Shown: positions 48,733 through 58,446, counted from the first letter of the stretch. The stretch is 64,000 nt of DNA from Erysipelotrichaceae bacterium NK3D112 (GCA_000701725.1 JNJQ01000001.1:62001-126000); one strand, 5' to 3'. Program-made: numbers and translations. Notes: a model not told the origin generated them from the letters alone.

Positions 48733-50067
48733 TTAGATTTTTCTGAATCCTTTTTCCAGTTTGTTCTTGATGGTATGGGATGAGCATTTGCCAAAGCCAA
48801 GCGGATAATCCTTCACGCATACAAGCACCCAGCCGTCTTTGCATGCATCATCTGAAATTGTTTCCCCGCGCAGATATTTTTCACAGCGGATATCATCCGG
48901 CTCCAGTTTCAGCACATTGTCAAACTGATCCGCTTTCAATGAAAGGGCGAGATGCTGGGAAGGCTCAAAGCGGTCTTTCTTCACACTGCCCATATGAAGT
49001 CCGGAAAGCACCGTGCGGATCTTCGCGTTGTCAAAGGCTGTTTCCGGAATGCGGTAAATATGTTCATTGATCAGACGGTATTGATGTCTCTGTGAATCCT
49101 TGATCTGTTTCATGAATTGCTCAAAGCCTTCATGACGCAAAGGCTTTGCACGCAAAGGTTCAGCCGTGTTTTCCGCATTTCCTTTTTTGGAAAGCAGGCT
49201 GACAAAATGACCTTCCCCGTTTAAGCGGTGGGGGTAAAGGCGCATGCAGTTTTCAAAGCCCGGCTTCACACCTGACGCAAAGTGAACCGAAAGATCGCTT
49301 TTCTCAATGATCACATCATCATACTGTTCCATTAATGCCGCGATGATCTCCTCATCCTCGCACGGATCGAAGGTGCATGTGGAATAGACCATCTTTCCGC
49401 CCGGTTTGAGCATCTTCCACGCGTTGATGATCAGCTCCTTCTGCAGCGGTGCGTAATAAGAGCTGTCTTTTTCAAGCCATGAGGTGATCAGGGAAGGCTC
49501 CTTGCGGAACATGCCTTCACCGGAACAAGGCGCATCGAGCAGGATTCTGTCAAAGGATTCAGGAAATCTCTTTGCCAGGTTATTGAGATCCTCGGCGATC
49601 ACATAGCTGTTTTCAATGCCGAAGCGGGTCATGTTTTTCAGTGTGGCGTTCTGTCTGGAAGCGCTGATGTCATTGGACACAAGCACCCCGGTGCCATGCA
49701 GTTTACATGCAAGAGCAGTGCTTTTTCCGCCTGGCGCCGCACAGGCATCCAGTACAATATTGCCGCTTTCCACGGGCAGTACGGCAGCGGGCGCCATGGC
49801 GCTTGGCTCCTGGATATAATACAGTCCGGCATAATAATACGGATGTGTTCCCGGACGGGCATCTTCATTGACATAGAAACCTTCCGCACACCAGGGCACA
49901 GGTTTCAGCTCGAAAGGGGAGATCTTGACGAATTCCTCAACACTGATTTTGTCCGTGTTGATGCGGACACAGGAAAAGGACTCCTGTTTCATTGCCTCAA
50001 GATACAGGGGATATTCCTCTTTGAGCAGATCAGACATCTGATCCAGATATTTGTCAGGCAGATTCAT
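48733..50067 (-). CDS. 16S/tRNA m5C methyltransferase, RsmF-like
   Basis: A 444-residue SAM-dependent cytosine-C5 methyltransferase of the Nop2/Sun family. SAM motif DACAAPGGKST lies at 107-117, the first catalytic Cys is in DAPCSGEGMF near residue 175 and the second in YSTCTFDPCED near residue 233. The GEGMFRK sequence and a C-terminal domain of about 150 residues fit RsmF rather than RsmB. The minus-strand -10 TAAAAT lies six bases before the ATG without a good Shine-Dalgarno sequence, so it may be leaderless. The membrane-protein gene follows 12 bases after. Confidence 0.92.
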   Translation of the reverse strand: MNLPDKYLDQMSDLLKEEYPLYLEAMKQESFSCVRINTDKISVEEFVKISPFELKPVPWCAEGFYVNEDARPGTHPYYYAGLYYIQEPSAMAPAAVLPVESGNIVLDACAAPGGKSTALACKLHGTGVLVSNDISASRQNATLKNMTRFGIENSYVIAEDLNNLAKRFPESFDRILLDAPCSGEGMFRKEPSLITSWLEKDSSYYAPLQKELIINAWKMLKPGGKMVYSTCTFDPCEDEEIIAALMEQYDDVIIEKSDLSVHFASGVKPGFENCMRLYPHRLNGEGHFVSLLSKKGNAENTAEPLRAKPLRHEGFEQFMKQIKDSQRHQYRLINEHIYRIPETAFDNAKIRTVLSGLHMGSVKKDRFEPSQHLALSLKADQFDNVLKLEPDDIRCEKYLRGETISDDACKDGWVLVCVKDYPLGFGKCSSHTIKNKLEKGFRKI

Positions 50068-50073
50068 AAGCCT

Positions 50074-50079
50074 ATTTTA
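50074..50079 (-). promoter_or_regulatory. -10 box of rsmF
   Basis: TAAAAT on the minus strand, six bases before the ATG at 50067. The transcript would begin at or next to the start codon. Confidence 0.45.
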
Positions 50080-50162
50080 AACGATACAAAGAAAAAATAA
50101 TGCTTATTCTTGACGATTCCGGAATGTTAAGATGTTAGAGAATTTAACGGAGAAACAGATCT

Positions 50163-50864
50163 ATGCCAATCGGAATTATCATGAACGTGCTTTCCGTCAT
50201 TGCTGGCGGATTCATCGGCGCCGCGCTCAAGGAGCGTCTGCCGGAAAACTACAGAACCAATCTGACCATGCTGTTCGGAGCTGCCTCCATGGGCATGGGT
50301 ATCTCATCCATCGTTCTGATGGAGAATATGCCTGCGGTGATTCTCGCTTTGATTCTCGGTCTTTTAATCGGAATGATCATTCATCTGGGTGATGCGATCA
50401 CAAAAGGCGCCGGGCTGATGCAGAAGATGATCGGCGGCTCTTCAGAACATTCGGATGATCTGATCACTGTCATTGTATTGTTCTGCGCTTCGGGAACCGG
50501 TATCTACGGATCCCTGGTATCGGGCATGAACGGGGATCATTCCATTCTGATTGCCAAAAGCTTCCTCGACTTCTTTACGGCGATGATCTTTGCCTGCTCC
50601 ATCGGCAAATCCGTATCGATGGTCGGCATTCCCCAGTTTGTGATCATGATTGTGCTTTACATCCTGGCAGGGGTGATCTTCCCTTTGACCACACCGGCAA
50701 TGATCAATGACTTCAAGGCATGCGGCGGTTTCCTCATGCTGGCGACGGGTTTCCGGATCATGCAGCTGAAGATGTTTCCGACCGCGGATATGATTCCGGC
50801 GATGATTCTTGTCATGCCGCTCTCAAAGATCTGGGCGGATGTGATCGTTCCGCTTCTTTCTTAG
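50163..50864 (+). CDS. DUF554 membrane protein
   Basis: A 233-residue integral membrane protein with about seven hydrophobic segments and the family blocks GGFIGAALKERLP near residue 15 and GSSEHSDDLITVIVLFCASGTGIYGSLVSGMNGDHSILIAKS near residue 93. The function of DUF554 (YqgA) is unknown, but it resembles a transporter. CGGAGAAAC precedes the start. No upstream partner; it stands alone. Confidence 0.9.
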   Translation: MPIGIIMNVLSVIAGGFIGAALKERLPENYRTNLTMLFGAASMGMGISSIVLMENMPAVILALILGLLIGMIIHLGDAITKGAGLMQKMIGGSSEHSDDLITVIVLFCASGTGIYGSLVSGMNGDHSILIAKSFLDFFTAMIFACSIGKSVSMVGIPQFVIMIVLYILAGVIFPLTTPAMINDFKACGGFLMLATGFRIMQLKMFPTADMIPAMILVMPLSKIWADVIVPLLS

Positions 50865-50876
50865 GAGTATTCTCGG

Positions 50877-50911
50877 CAGCGGTGTTTCATCAACGGGGAC
50901 TCCGCTGTTTT
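50877..50911 (+). terminator. Terminator of the DUF554 gene
   Basis: Arms CAGCGG / CCGCTG with a 19-base loop, followed by TTTTC. Confidence 0.6.
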
Positions 50912-51000
50912 CATATTTCATCTGGTCTTATAAAAATTATTCCAATTGAACCTGTTAATATGGTCAGAATCATCTATACTTTCCATAAGGAGGCAGTTTT

Positions 51001-51831
51001 ATGAAGAAGATTGCAACCATGCAGGATATCTCCTGCGTCGGAAAATGCTCACTGACTGTGGCACTTCCTGTGATGTCAGCCATGGGAATCGAAACGGCCG
51101 TCATCCCGACCGCGGTTCTCTCCACACATACAATGTTCAAAGGATTTACGTTCTGTGATCTGACGGATGAGATCGAAGGCATCCTCAATCACTGGGAAAA
51201 GGAAAACTTCCGGTTTGATGCCGTATATACCGGCTATCTCGGATCAAAACGGCAGATCGAAATCGCCAAGGATCTCTTTGCAAGATTCGCTCAGAAGGGA
51301 ATCCGTCTGGTCGATCCGTGCATGGCAGACAACGGTAAGCTTTATGCCGGCTTCACACCTGAATTCGCAAAGGAAATGAACAGCCTCTGCGCGATCGCGG
51401 ATATCATCTGTCCCAATCTCACCGAAGCATCATTCCTGCTCGATATCCCGTATCAGGAGGAATATGATGAGGCATATATCAAAGATGTTCTGGTGAAACT
51501 GACAGACAGCGGGGCGAAGAAAGCCATCCTGACAGGCATCAGCTTTGAAAAGGACAAGCTTGGCGCCTATGCCTATGACAGTGAGAAAGACGAGTTCTAC
51601 TATTACTGCAATGATGAGGAAAGCACGCACTTCCATGGCACAGGGGACATCTGGGCTTCGACATTCATCGGTGCGCTTGTCAGAGGCAAGGATTTCAAGG
51701 AAGCCATCCGCATTGCCTGTGATTATGTCAAGGAATGCATCCGCCTCACACTTGCCGAGGAAAACCACAACGATTACGGTGTGAACTTCGAACAGGCATT
51801 CCCGTATCTGCTTGACAGACTGAACAGCTGA
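51001..51831 (+). CDS. pdxK: Pyridoxal/pyridoxamine kinase
   Basis: A 276-residue ribokinase-fold kinase that phosphorylates vitamin B6 vitamers. The start (IATMQDISCVGKCSLTVALPVMSAMGIE) is characteristic, as are YTGYLGS near residue 79, VDPCMADNGKLY near residue 103, PNLTEASFLL near residue 139 and the ATP-site HGTGDIWAS near residue 216. AAGGAGG lies seven bases before the ATG. It forms a single-gene unit. Confidence 0.92.
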   Translation: MKKIATMQDISCVGKCSLTVALPVMSAMGIETAVIPTAVLSTHTMFKGFTFCDLTDEIEGILNHWEKENFRFDAVYTGYLGSKRQIEIAKDLFARFAQKGIRLVDPCMADNGKLYAGFTPEFAKEMNSLCAIADIICPNLTEASFLLDIPYQEEYDEAYIKDVLVKLTDSGAKKAILTGISFEKDKLGAYAYDSEKDEFYYYCNDEESTHFHGTGDIWASTFIGALVRGKDFKEAIRIACDYVKECIRLTLAEENHNDYGVNFEQAFPYLLDRLNS

Positions 51832-51840
51832 ATCATTTCC

Positions 51841-51866
51841 GGCCGGTGAGATCCGGCCTTTTTTTG
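51841..51866 (+). terminator. Terminator of pdxK
   Basis: GGCCGG / CCGGCC, six-base loop, then seven T. Confidence 0.88.
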
Positions 51867-51880
51867 ATAGCTTTGCTGTT

Positions 51881-51911
51881 AAAAAATGAGGTGCCGGATT
51901 TTTCCGGCACC
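51881..51911 (-). terminator. Terminator of the GH4 gene
   Basis: Minus strand GGTGCCGG / CCGGCACC, six-base loop, then a T tract after TCA. Confidence 0.85.
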
Positions 51912-51928
51912 CTTAGTGCTTCCCGTAT

Positions 51929-53320
51929 TCAGAGTCCTTTTTCACAAAGCACTCTGACGGTTTCATCATGGATGATCACACCGCTGTCTTTGAGTTCTTT
52001 GATCTTTTCAGAGAACAAAGGCAGATATTTCTCATTGGCCACCAGCATCTCATCCATCATCGCTTTGGCGCCTTTGCCATGGCGTATGAGAGGATTGATT
52101 TCAAATGCTTTAAGCAATGTTCCGTAATCGCCGCTGATCGCCGCCTCAATCACGGTTTCCTCCATAGCCTTCATGATCTGCAGCCAGCCTCTTTCCGAAG
52201 GCTCAAAATCCCCCCATGCAAGCGGCGTCGCGCCGTTTGCGGCAATGATGGAGCTGACCTCCACGATGCACTCATCTTCAAGACAGGAAACAGAGCCTCT
52301 GTTGCGGGTGTTGACGACCATGAGATTTCCGGTGCTGTTATGGATGTTCATGATTGCCTCGCAGGCTGCGTCACTGTAATAGGCGCCGCCCCGTTTCTTT
52401 AACAGTTCAGGCATTTCGCAAAGAGACGGATCCTTGTAAAGTTCAAACAGTTCCTCCTCAACTTTGCGCACACTTTCAGCGCGGGTGGTGTGATTGCGGT
52501 ATTCGGCAAGTTCTCTTTCCAGCATCTGCTCATACATGTAATAGTAGCGGTGATAGCTGAAGGGGATGCAGTTCAATGCATTCAGATGATCCGAAAGATA
52601 TTCCTCATCCTGCACATTGGCCATATTGGCGGAATCGAATACACTCATTGCCGCAAGGATCTGCTTTGTGACTTCCTTTCCGCTTTTTTCAAAGGTGCGG
52701 TGGTAATGGAAATGATTCAGACCGGCAAAGCGCCAGAAATAATCCTCCGTTTTTCCGCCAAGCATGGCAGGCTCTTCCTTCATGACCGTGATCGGTCCGT
52801 TGCATAAGCCGATGCATCTGTCAAAACCTGCTCTTCTGATGACCGCCTCAGTGATCATGCCGGAAGGATTGGTGAAATTGATCAGCCAGGCATCCGGACA
52901 TAATTCCTTCATGTCCTTGACGATATCCAGAATGACGGGAATGGTGCGAAGGGCTTTGAAGATGCCGCCGGCGCCATTGGTCTCCTGACCGATCTGGCCG
53001 TATGAGAGGGGAATGCGCTCATCCTTGATGCGGGCATTGAGAAGACCGACGCGGAACTGGGTGGTCACAAAGTCGGCATCTTTCAATGCTTCACGGCGGT
53101 TGAGCGTGAGGCGGATATCGACATCATAGCCGGATGCCTTCCACATCCGCTTTGCCATTTCGCCGACGATTTTCAGCTTTTCCTCTCCTTCGGCCACATC
53201 CACCAGCCAGATTTCCCTGATCGGAAGCTGTTCATAGCGGCTGATGAAGCCGTGCATCAGTTCCGGCGTATAGCTGGAACCGCCGCCGATGGTAACGATT
53301 TTCAGTCCTTGATTGTTCAT
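51929..53320 (-). CDS. GH4 6-phospho-beta-glucosidase
   Basis: A 463-residue NAD+- and Mn2+-dependent glycosidase of family 4. The NAD-binding start is IVTIGGGSSYTPEL near residue 8, then LINFTNPSGMITEAV near residue 146, the metal Cys in CIGLCNGPIT near residue 170 and the metal His in GLNHFHYH near residue 201. Activity works by oxidation at C3, unlike GH1. I chose ATG 53320, with GGAG six bases upstream; in-frame starts at 53332 and 53338 lie in or before that ribosome site. Its substrate is again a phosphorylated beta-glucoside, giving a second mechanism alongside the four GH1 enzymes. Confidence 0.93.
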   Translation of the reverse strand: MNNQGLKIVTIGGGSSYTPELMHGFISRYEQLPIREIWLVDVAEGEEKLKIVGEMAKRMWKASGYDVDIRLTLNRREALKDADFVTTQFRVGLLNARIKDERIPLSYGQIGQETNGAGGIFKALRTIPVILDIVKDMKELCPDAWLINFTNPSGMITEAVIRRAGFDRCIGLCNGPITVMKEEPAMLGGKTEDYFWRFAGLNHFHYHRTFEKSGKEVTKQILAAMSVFDSANMANVQDEEYLSDHLNALNCIPFSYHRYYYMYEQMLERELAEYRNHTTRAESVRKVEEELFELYKDPSLCEMPELLKKRGGAYYSDAACEAIMNIHNSTGNLMVVNTRNRGSVSCLEDECIVEVSSIIAANGATPLAWGDFEPSERGWLQIMKAMEETVIEAAISGDYGTLLKAFEINPLIRHGKGAKAMMDEMLVANEKYLPLFSEKIKELKDSGVIIHDETVRVLCEKGL

Positions 53321-53623
53321 ATACAACTCCATATACATGCGTTAACCACATTTTTGCATATCTTTTCTGTGTCATGCAATGACGTTGCAGTCAATTCTTT
53401 TTCGTGAAATCATATGAAATGCTCACAAGTTCCGATCACACCTGACTTACAGACAAAAAAGGGGCGAAAAGCGGTGGAAATCGTCTGTTTCTTTGTGAAA
53501 ACAGGCCGGAAAATATCTTATCGGATAACAATCGGCGGGAAACATATTGTGCAAAGGTGAACAATGTTTCAGCTTGTTTACAGCCATTTTCAATCGTATG
53601 CTCTTGATACCGGAGAAAAGAAG
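53321..53623. other. 303-base regulatory gap
   Basis: No gene of its own is supported, though an in-frame ATG at 53564 would extend the next gene into it. On the minus strand a TTGACT -35-like box lies at 53394-53389 for the GH4 gene, but I see no -10 at the right distance. TGCAA-N5-TTGCA at 53375-53389 is an imperfect palindrome overlapping that box. Nothing else stands out. Confidence 0.5.
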
Positions 53624-53947
53624 ATGTGCAGAATCAGACTGAACAACCTGACATGGGATGTATACGGGGTTGAGGCCAATGACCTCAAACTGAAAACCGA
53701 TGACGGCTGGGCGTATGGAATGACCTATTATGACAGCTGTGAAATCTACATCCGCAAAAGCGATATATCGGATGATCTGCTGCAGAGGGTATGCCGTCAT
53801 GAGGCAGCCCATGCGGCGGCCTTCTCATACTGCTTTGACACGGAGGATCTTTCGGAAGAGGATCTGTGCAATTTCGTGGAAGCGTACGGGCCCGTGATCT
53901 GCAACAGCGCCAACCGCATGTACAAAGCGATCACAGCCGACCTCTGA
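53624..53947 (+). CDS. Small zincin-like HExxH protein
   Basis: A 107-residue protein with a zinc-type motif HEAAHAAAF (His59, Glu60, His63), preceded by a hydrophobic helix (LLQRVCRHEAAHAAAF) and followed by a possible third ligand region EAYGPVICNSANRMY. It resembles a minimal metallopeptidase domain, such as the ImmA/IrrE type, but far shorter. The ATG at 53624 has GGAG eight bases upstream; an in-frame ATG at 53564 would add 20 residues and also has a weak GGTG. Whether it is an active protease is unknown. Confidence 0.6.
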   Translation: MCRIRLNNLTWDVYGVEANDLKLKTDDGWAYGMTYYDSCEIYIRKSDISDDLLQRVCRHEAAHAAAFSYCFDTEDLSEEDLCNFVEAYGPVICNSANRMYKAITADL

Positions 53948-53969
53948 ACAGATACAAAACACCGAGAAT

Positions 53970-53990
53970 TCCCATTTCATGGGATTTTTT
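53970..53990 (+). terminator. Terminator of the zincin-like gene
   Basis: TCCCAT / ATGGGA with a three-base loop, then six T. Its T run leads directly into the parE extended -10. Confidence 0.7.
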
Positions 53991-53998
53991 GTTATAAT
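53990..53998 (+). promoter_or_regulatory. Extended -10 promoter of the parE operon
   Basis: TGTTATAAT, a consensus extended -10 that starts on the last T of the preceding terminator. 22 bases separate it from the parE ATG. Confidence 0.62.
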
Positions 53999-54020
53999 TA
54001 CACGGTTAATGGAGAAAGCA

Positions 54021-55940
54021 ATGGCAAACAAATACGACGAAGGCAGTATCCAGATTCTGGAAGGATTGGAAGCGGTCAGAAAAAGACCGGGTATGTATAT
54101 CGGCAGCACCGACACGCATGGTCTGCATCATCTCATCTGGGAGATTGTGGACAACGCCGTGGATGAGGCGATCAACGGCTTCGGAAAGAAGATCACGATC
54201 ACCCTGGAAGCGGATGGCAGCGTGAGTGTGTCGGATGAGGGCAGAGGCATGCCCACAGGCATGCACGCATCCGGTAAAAACACGCTGGAGGTCATTTTCA
54301 CCGTGCTCCATGCCGGCGGCAAGTTCACCTCCCAGGGCGGCTACAAAACCGCGGGCGGTCTGCATGGTGTCGGTGCATCGGTTGTCAATGCGCTTTCCGA
54401 ATGGCTTACGGTTGAGGTTGCCCATGACGGCGAGCTGGTCCGCATGGAATTCAAAAACGGCGGCAAGAAAGCCGGCAAACTTCAGAAGCTCGGCAAGACG
54501 AACAAAACAGGATCAACGGTCCGTTTCAAGCCGGACGCATCGATCTTCTCAACCACCGAGTTCCGCTATGACAAAGTATGCGAAAGAGCCAGAGAAGAGG
54601 CTTTCCTGCTTTCCGGCATCTCCCTGATCGTCAATGATAAAAGGGGCAAAAAGCCGCAGACGGAAACCTTCCTGTATTCAGATGGTCTGATCTCTTTCCT
54701 TGAATATCTTCATGAGGACCGCAATCCTCTGATGAGCCCAGTCAAGTTCTCCGGTGATTCCGCCGGCATCCATGTCGATGCGGCATTCCAGTACACCGAT
54801 GATTATCAGGAAAACACATACAGTTTTGTCAACCTGGTCAGAACGATCGACGGCGGCACGCATGAAGTGGGATTCAAGACAGCCTTCACCAAGGCGGTCA
54901 ATGACTATGCCAGAAAATACGGCCTGCTCAAGGAAAAGGATAAAAACCTTGAAGGCAGCGATGTGCGCGAAGGCCTGACCACAATCCTTTCGGTTTCCGT
55001 ACCGGAAGAGATTCTTCAGTTTGAAGGACAGACCAAAGGCAAGCTCGGCACCCCGCAGGCAAAAAACGCGGTAGATGCCGTGGTGGCGGACAGTCTTTCC
55101 TACTGGCTTGAGGAAAACCGCACCCAGTCGGATATGCTGATCAGAAAGATGCTCAAGGCATCCCTTGCCCGTGAAGCGGCGAGAAAAGCCCGTGAGGAAG
55201 CGCGCAAAGGCAAGCGCGTCGGCAAAGGCGAAAAGGTTCTATCCGGCAAGCTGGCTCCCGCCCAGACCAAAGATGCCCGTATCAAGGAATTATTCTTAGT
55301 CGAGGGTGATTCCGCCGGCGGCAGCGCGAAGCAGGGAAGAGACTCCCACTACCAGGCAATCCTGCCTTTAAGAGGTAAAGTGCTCAACACGGAAAAGTGC
55401 ACACTCAGCGATATTGAGAAAAACGAAGAGCTCAATACGCTCATCTATACACTCGGCGCCGGAGTCGGCCCCGACTTTAACTATGAGGAGTCCAATTACG
55501 GCAAGGTCATCATCATGACCGATGCGGATGATGACGGCTCTCATATCCAGATTCTTCTGCTCACATTCTTCTACAGATATATGCGTCCTTTGATCGAGCA
55601 CGGCATGGTGTATATCGCTCTGCCGCCGCTCTACAGAGTGACCAAGGGAAAGACACTGGAATACTGCTATACCGATGAGGAGCTTGATGCGCTGCGCAAG
55701 AAGCTTGGCAAGGTGGAGATCCAGCGTTACAAGGGTCTTGGTGAAATGAATGCGACCCAGTTATGGGAAACAACCATGGATCCCTCCAGCCGCACCTTAA
55801 TCCGGGTCGGTATTGAGGATGGCGTCAAGGCCGAAAGAAGAGTCAGCGTTCTGATGGGCGAAAAGGCGGAACGCAGAAGAGAATGGATTGAAAACAATGT
55901 CTCCTTCACACTTGAGGATGACTTCAGGGTGGATCAGTAA
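54021..55940 (+). CDS. parE: DNA topoisomerase IV subunit B
   Basis: A 639-residue GyrB/ParE-type ATPase subunit. The ATP-binding fold shows GLEAVRKRPGMYIGS near residue 14, VDNAVDEA near residue 45 and GGLHGVGASVVNALSE near residue 111. The Toprim domain shows EGDSAGGSA near residue 427 and MTDADDDGSHI near residue 499 (metal-binding acidic triad). It forms the ATPase/Toprim half of topoisomerase IV, which unlinks daughter chromosomes. I assign ParE rather than GyrB because of the ParC next door; gyrA/gyrB would normally sit near the origin. GGAG lies six bases before the ATG at 54021. Confidence 0.92.
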   Translation: MANKYDEGSIQILEGLEAVRKRPGMYIGSTDTHGLHHLIWEIVDNAVDEAINGFGKKITITLEADGSVSVSDEGRGMPTGMHASGKNTLEVIFTVLHAGGKFTSQGGYKTAGGLHGVGASVVNALSEWLTVEVAHDGELVRMEFKNGGKKAGKLQKLGKTNKTGSTVRFKPDASIFSTTEFRYDKVCERAREEAFLLSGISLIVNDKRGKKPQTETFLYSDGLISFLEYLHEDRNPLMSPVKFSGDSAGIHVDAAFQYTDDYQENTYSFVNLVRTIDGGTHEVGFKTAFTKAVNDYARKYGLLKEKDKNLEGSDVREGLTTILSVSVPEEILQFEGQTKGKLGTPQAKNAVDAVVADSLSYWLEENRTQSDMLIRKMLKASLAREAARKAREEARKGKRVGKGEKVLSGKLAPAQTKDARIKELFLVEGDSAGGSAKQGRDSHYQAILPLRGKVLNTEKCTLSDIEKNEELNTLIYTLGAGVGPDFNYEESNYGKVIIMTDADDDGSHIQILLLTFFYRYMRPLIEHGMVYIALPPLYRVTKGKTLEYCYTDEELDALRKKLGKVEIQRYKGLGEMNATQLWETTMDPSSRTLIRVGIEDGVKAERRVSVLMGEKAERRREWIENNVSFTLEDDFRVDQ

Positions 55941-58444
55941 TGGCAAAGAAAAAGACGATCGAAGATAAAACCAAATACAGGGACGAACTGCTCGAAGACA
56001 TCATGGGCGCCGGTTTCGGAAGATATGCCAAGGCGATCATCCAGGAACGCGCGCTGCCCGATGCCAGAGACGGTCTCAAGCCGGTTCAGAGAAGAATCCT
56101 CTATGCGATGTACCATGACGGCAACACCTGGGATCATCCTTACCGCAAGAGTGCCAAGACGGTAGGTCTTGTCATCGGTAATTACCATCCCCATGGCGAC
56201 AGCTCCGTCTATGACGCAATGGTCAGAATGAGCCAGGACTGGAAGGTCAGGCTTCCTTTGATTGACATGCACGGCAACAACGGTTCCATCGATGATGACC
56301 CGGCTGCCGCAATGCGTTATACCGAAGTGAGACTTGCCAAGGTCACCCAGGTCATGGAGGACGATCTTGACAAGAATACGGTTGAGATGACCCCCAACTT
56401 TGACGATACCGAAAACGAGCCGACGGTACTGCCGGTTCCTTTCCCGGTGATGCTGGTCAATGGCGCCACCGGCATTGCGGCAGGCTATGCGACAAACATG
56501 CCCCCGCACAATATGAACGAGGCGGTCGATGCCGCCATTTACCGCATTCAGAATCCCGAATGCACGCTGACCGACCTGATGGACATCATGCCCGGACCGG
56601 ACTTCCCGACCGGCGGCATTGTGCAGGGTGAGGCGGGTATCCGCGAAGCGTTTGAAACCGGCAGAGGCAGAATCGTGATCCGCTCCAAGTGTGAGATCAT
56701 CGATGCCAAAACCATGCAGCAGATTGTCATCACCGAGATACCTTATGAAGTGGTCAAGGGACAGCTGGTCCGCAAGATGGATGAGATCCGTGCTTCCCGC
56801 GCCATTGACGGCATTCTCGATGTGCGTGATGAATCCGACCGCAACGGCATGCGCATTGTGGTCGATGTGAAGAAGGAGGCCGATGCCTCGCTGATTCTGA
56901 ATTACTTCTATAAGAATACCGATCTGCAGGTCTATTATTCCTACAACAATGTGGCGATCATTGACAAGCGTCCGGTACAGGTCGGCTTATGCGGTCTGCT
57001 GGATGCCTTCATCGCTTTCCGCAAGGAAGTGGTGCTGCGCCGCTCCCGCTTTGAGCTTGACCGCATGGAGAAGAGAATCCACATCATCGAAGGTCTGATG
57101 AAGGCGGTCTCCATCCTGGATGAGGTCATCCGCATCATCCGCGCCTCCAAAGACAAGGCGGACGCGAAGAAAAATCTGATGAAGGAGTTCGGCTTTGATG
57201 AGCCGCAGGCGGAGGCGATTGTCTCATTGCGTCTTTACAGACTGTCCAATACCGACATCACCATCCTGCGCAATGAATTTGCCGAGCTGGTCAATAAGAT
57301 CGAAGAGACAAAGGCAATCATCGAGAACGAGAATGTGCTTCATTCCGTGATCATCAAAGAGCTGCGGGCCGTGAAAAAGGAATACGGCACCCCGCGCCGC
57401 ACCAAGATCGAGGGTGAAGTCGAAAACATCGTCATTGACAGAGCCCGCATGGTCACCAATGAACATGTTGTCATCACCGTTTCAAGGGATGCCTATATCA
57501 AGCGCGTTTCCATGCGTTCCTACAACGCATCAAACGGCGCAGCGACAGGTCTTAAGGCAGGCGACAGCCTGATCGGCACGATCGAGTGCGATACGGTTGA
57601 CACATTATTGCTGTTTACAAACAAGGGCAATTACGCCTCATTACCCGTATGGCAGATCGAGGATGCCAAGTGGAAGGATATCGGCGCCCATCTCAACAAG
57701 AACATCCGCATCGACGGCGATGACAAGATCATCAACGCGGTGGTGGTCAAGGATTTCAACACCTGGGCATGGATCGTCACATTCTCCTCTGGCGGACAGG
57801 TCAAGAAGACCCCTGTATCCGGCTGGCAGGTGGAGCGCAATTCCAAAGTCATGACAGCGATGAATCTGCCCAAAGGCGTCACGATGATCAACGCCGTGCT
57901 TGCCTATGAGGGCCAGCAGGTTCTCATGGTTTCAAGAGACGGTTTCGCATACCGCTTCAGCATTGATGATGTGCCTTCCACCGGCGTCAAATCCAAAGGC
58001 GTCAAGGCGATCACCCTTGGCAAGGGGGATGCCGTGGGCTATGGCACAGTCATTTCCACGGATGCGTCCTCAATTCTCTTCATGAGTGATACCGGTGGAA
58101 TGAAGCGCGTCAGGCTGAATGAGATCATGGAGGGCGGCAGACCTGCCAAGGGCAACCTGATCTGCCGCAAACTGAAGACAGCACCGACCAGGACGGTCTA
58201 TGCGGCTGCCGCATACAGCGGTCAGGAATTCACATTCAGCGATCCTGAAATCCAGACGATCCGCAGTGCGGATATTCCGTTAAGACCCAGAGACGGCGGC
58301 TATTCCAGTCCGCTTGTGCTCAAGGCGGGATGGCAGATCAGAAGCGGCATTGAGGAATGCCGGATCATCGATATTCCCGAAGATGCCGAAAACACCATTC
58401 ACGATGATATCGAAAAGCTGAGCCTTTTCGATGAGGAGGAATAA
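55940..58444 (+). CDS. parC: DNA topoisomerase IV subunit A
   Basis: An 834-residue DNA-cleaving subunit. The winged-helix/tower part has GDSSVYDAMVRMSQDWK near residue 90 (quinolone region) and the catalytic Tyr in AMRYTEVRL near residue 125. The C-terminal domain of about 310 residues has weak beta-pinwheel repeats without a clear GyrA box, which fits ParC. ATG overlaps the parE TAA by one base. The unit continues into yqeH three bases later. Confidence 0.93.
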   Translation: MAKKKTIEDKTKYRDELLEDIMGAGFGRYAKAIIQERALPDARDGLKPVQRRILYAMYHDGNTWDHPYRKSAKTVGLVIGNYHPHGDSSVYDAMVRMSQDWKVRLPLIDMHGNNGSIDDDPAAAMRYTEVRLAKVTQVMEDDLDKNTVEMTPNFDDTENEPTVLPVPFPVMLVNGATGIAAGYATNMPPHNMNEAVDAAIYRIQNPECTLTDLMDIMPGPDFPTGGIVQGEAGIREAFETGRGRIVIRSKCEIIDAKTMQQIVITEIPYEVVKGQLVRKMDEIRASRAIDGILDVRDESDRNGMRIVVDVKKEADASLILNYFYKNTDLQVYYSYNNVAIIDKRPVQVGLCGLLDAFIAFRKEVVLRRSRFELDRMEKRIHIIEGLMKAVSILDEVIRIIRASKDKADAKKNLMKEFGFDEPQAEAIVSLRLYRLSNTDITILRNEFAELVNKIEETKAIIENENVLHSVIIKELRAVKKEYGTPRRTKIEGEVENIVIDRARMVTNEHVVITVSRDAYIKRVSMRSYNASNGAATGLKAGDSLIGTIECDTVDTLLLFTNKGNYASLPVWQIEDAKWKDIGAHLNKNIRIDGDDKIINAVVVKDFNTWAWIVTFSSGGQVKKTPVSGWQVERNSKVMTAMNLPKGVTMINAVLAYEGQQVLMVSRDGFAYRFSIDDVPSTGVKSKGVKAITLGKGDAVGYGTVISTDASSILFMSDTGGMKRVRLNEIMEGGRPAKGNLICRKLKTAPTRTVYAAAAYSGQEFTFSDPEIQTIRSADIPLRPRDGGYSSPLVLKAGWQIRSGIEECRIIDIPEDAENTIHDDIEKLSLFDEEE

Positions 58445-58446
58445 GC

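Noticed and set aside
50110-50133. TTGACG with TGTTAAGAT as promoter of DUF554
   Set aside because: The two boxes are only 12 bases apart, too close to work together; either may be real alone but I cannot choose.
53375-53389. TGCAA-N5-TTGCA as a GH4 operator
   Set aside because: Arms are short and the centre does not pair; the -35-like box next to it has no matching -10. Kept only as a note in the gap entry.
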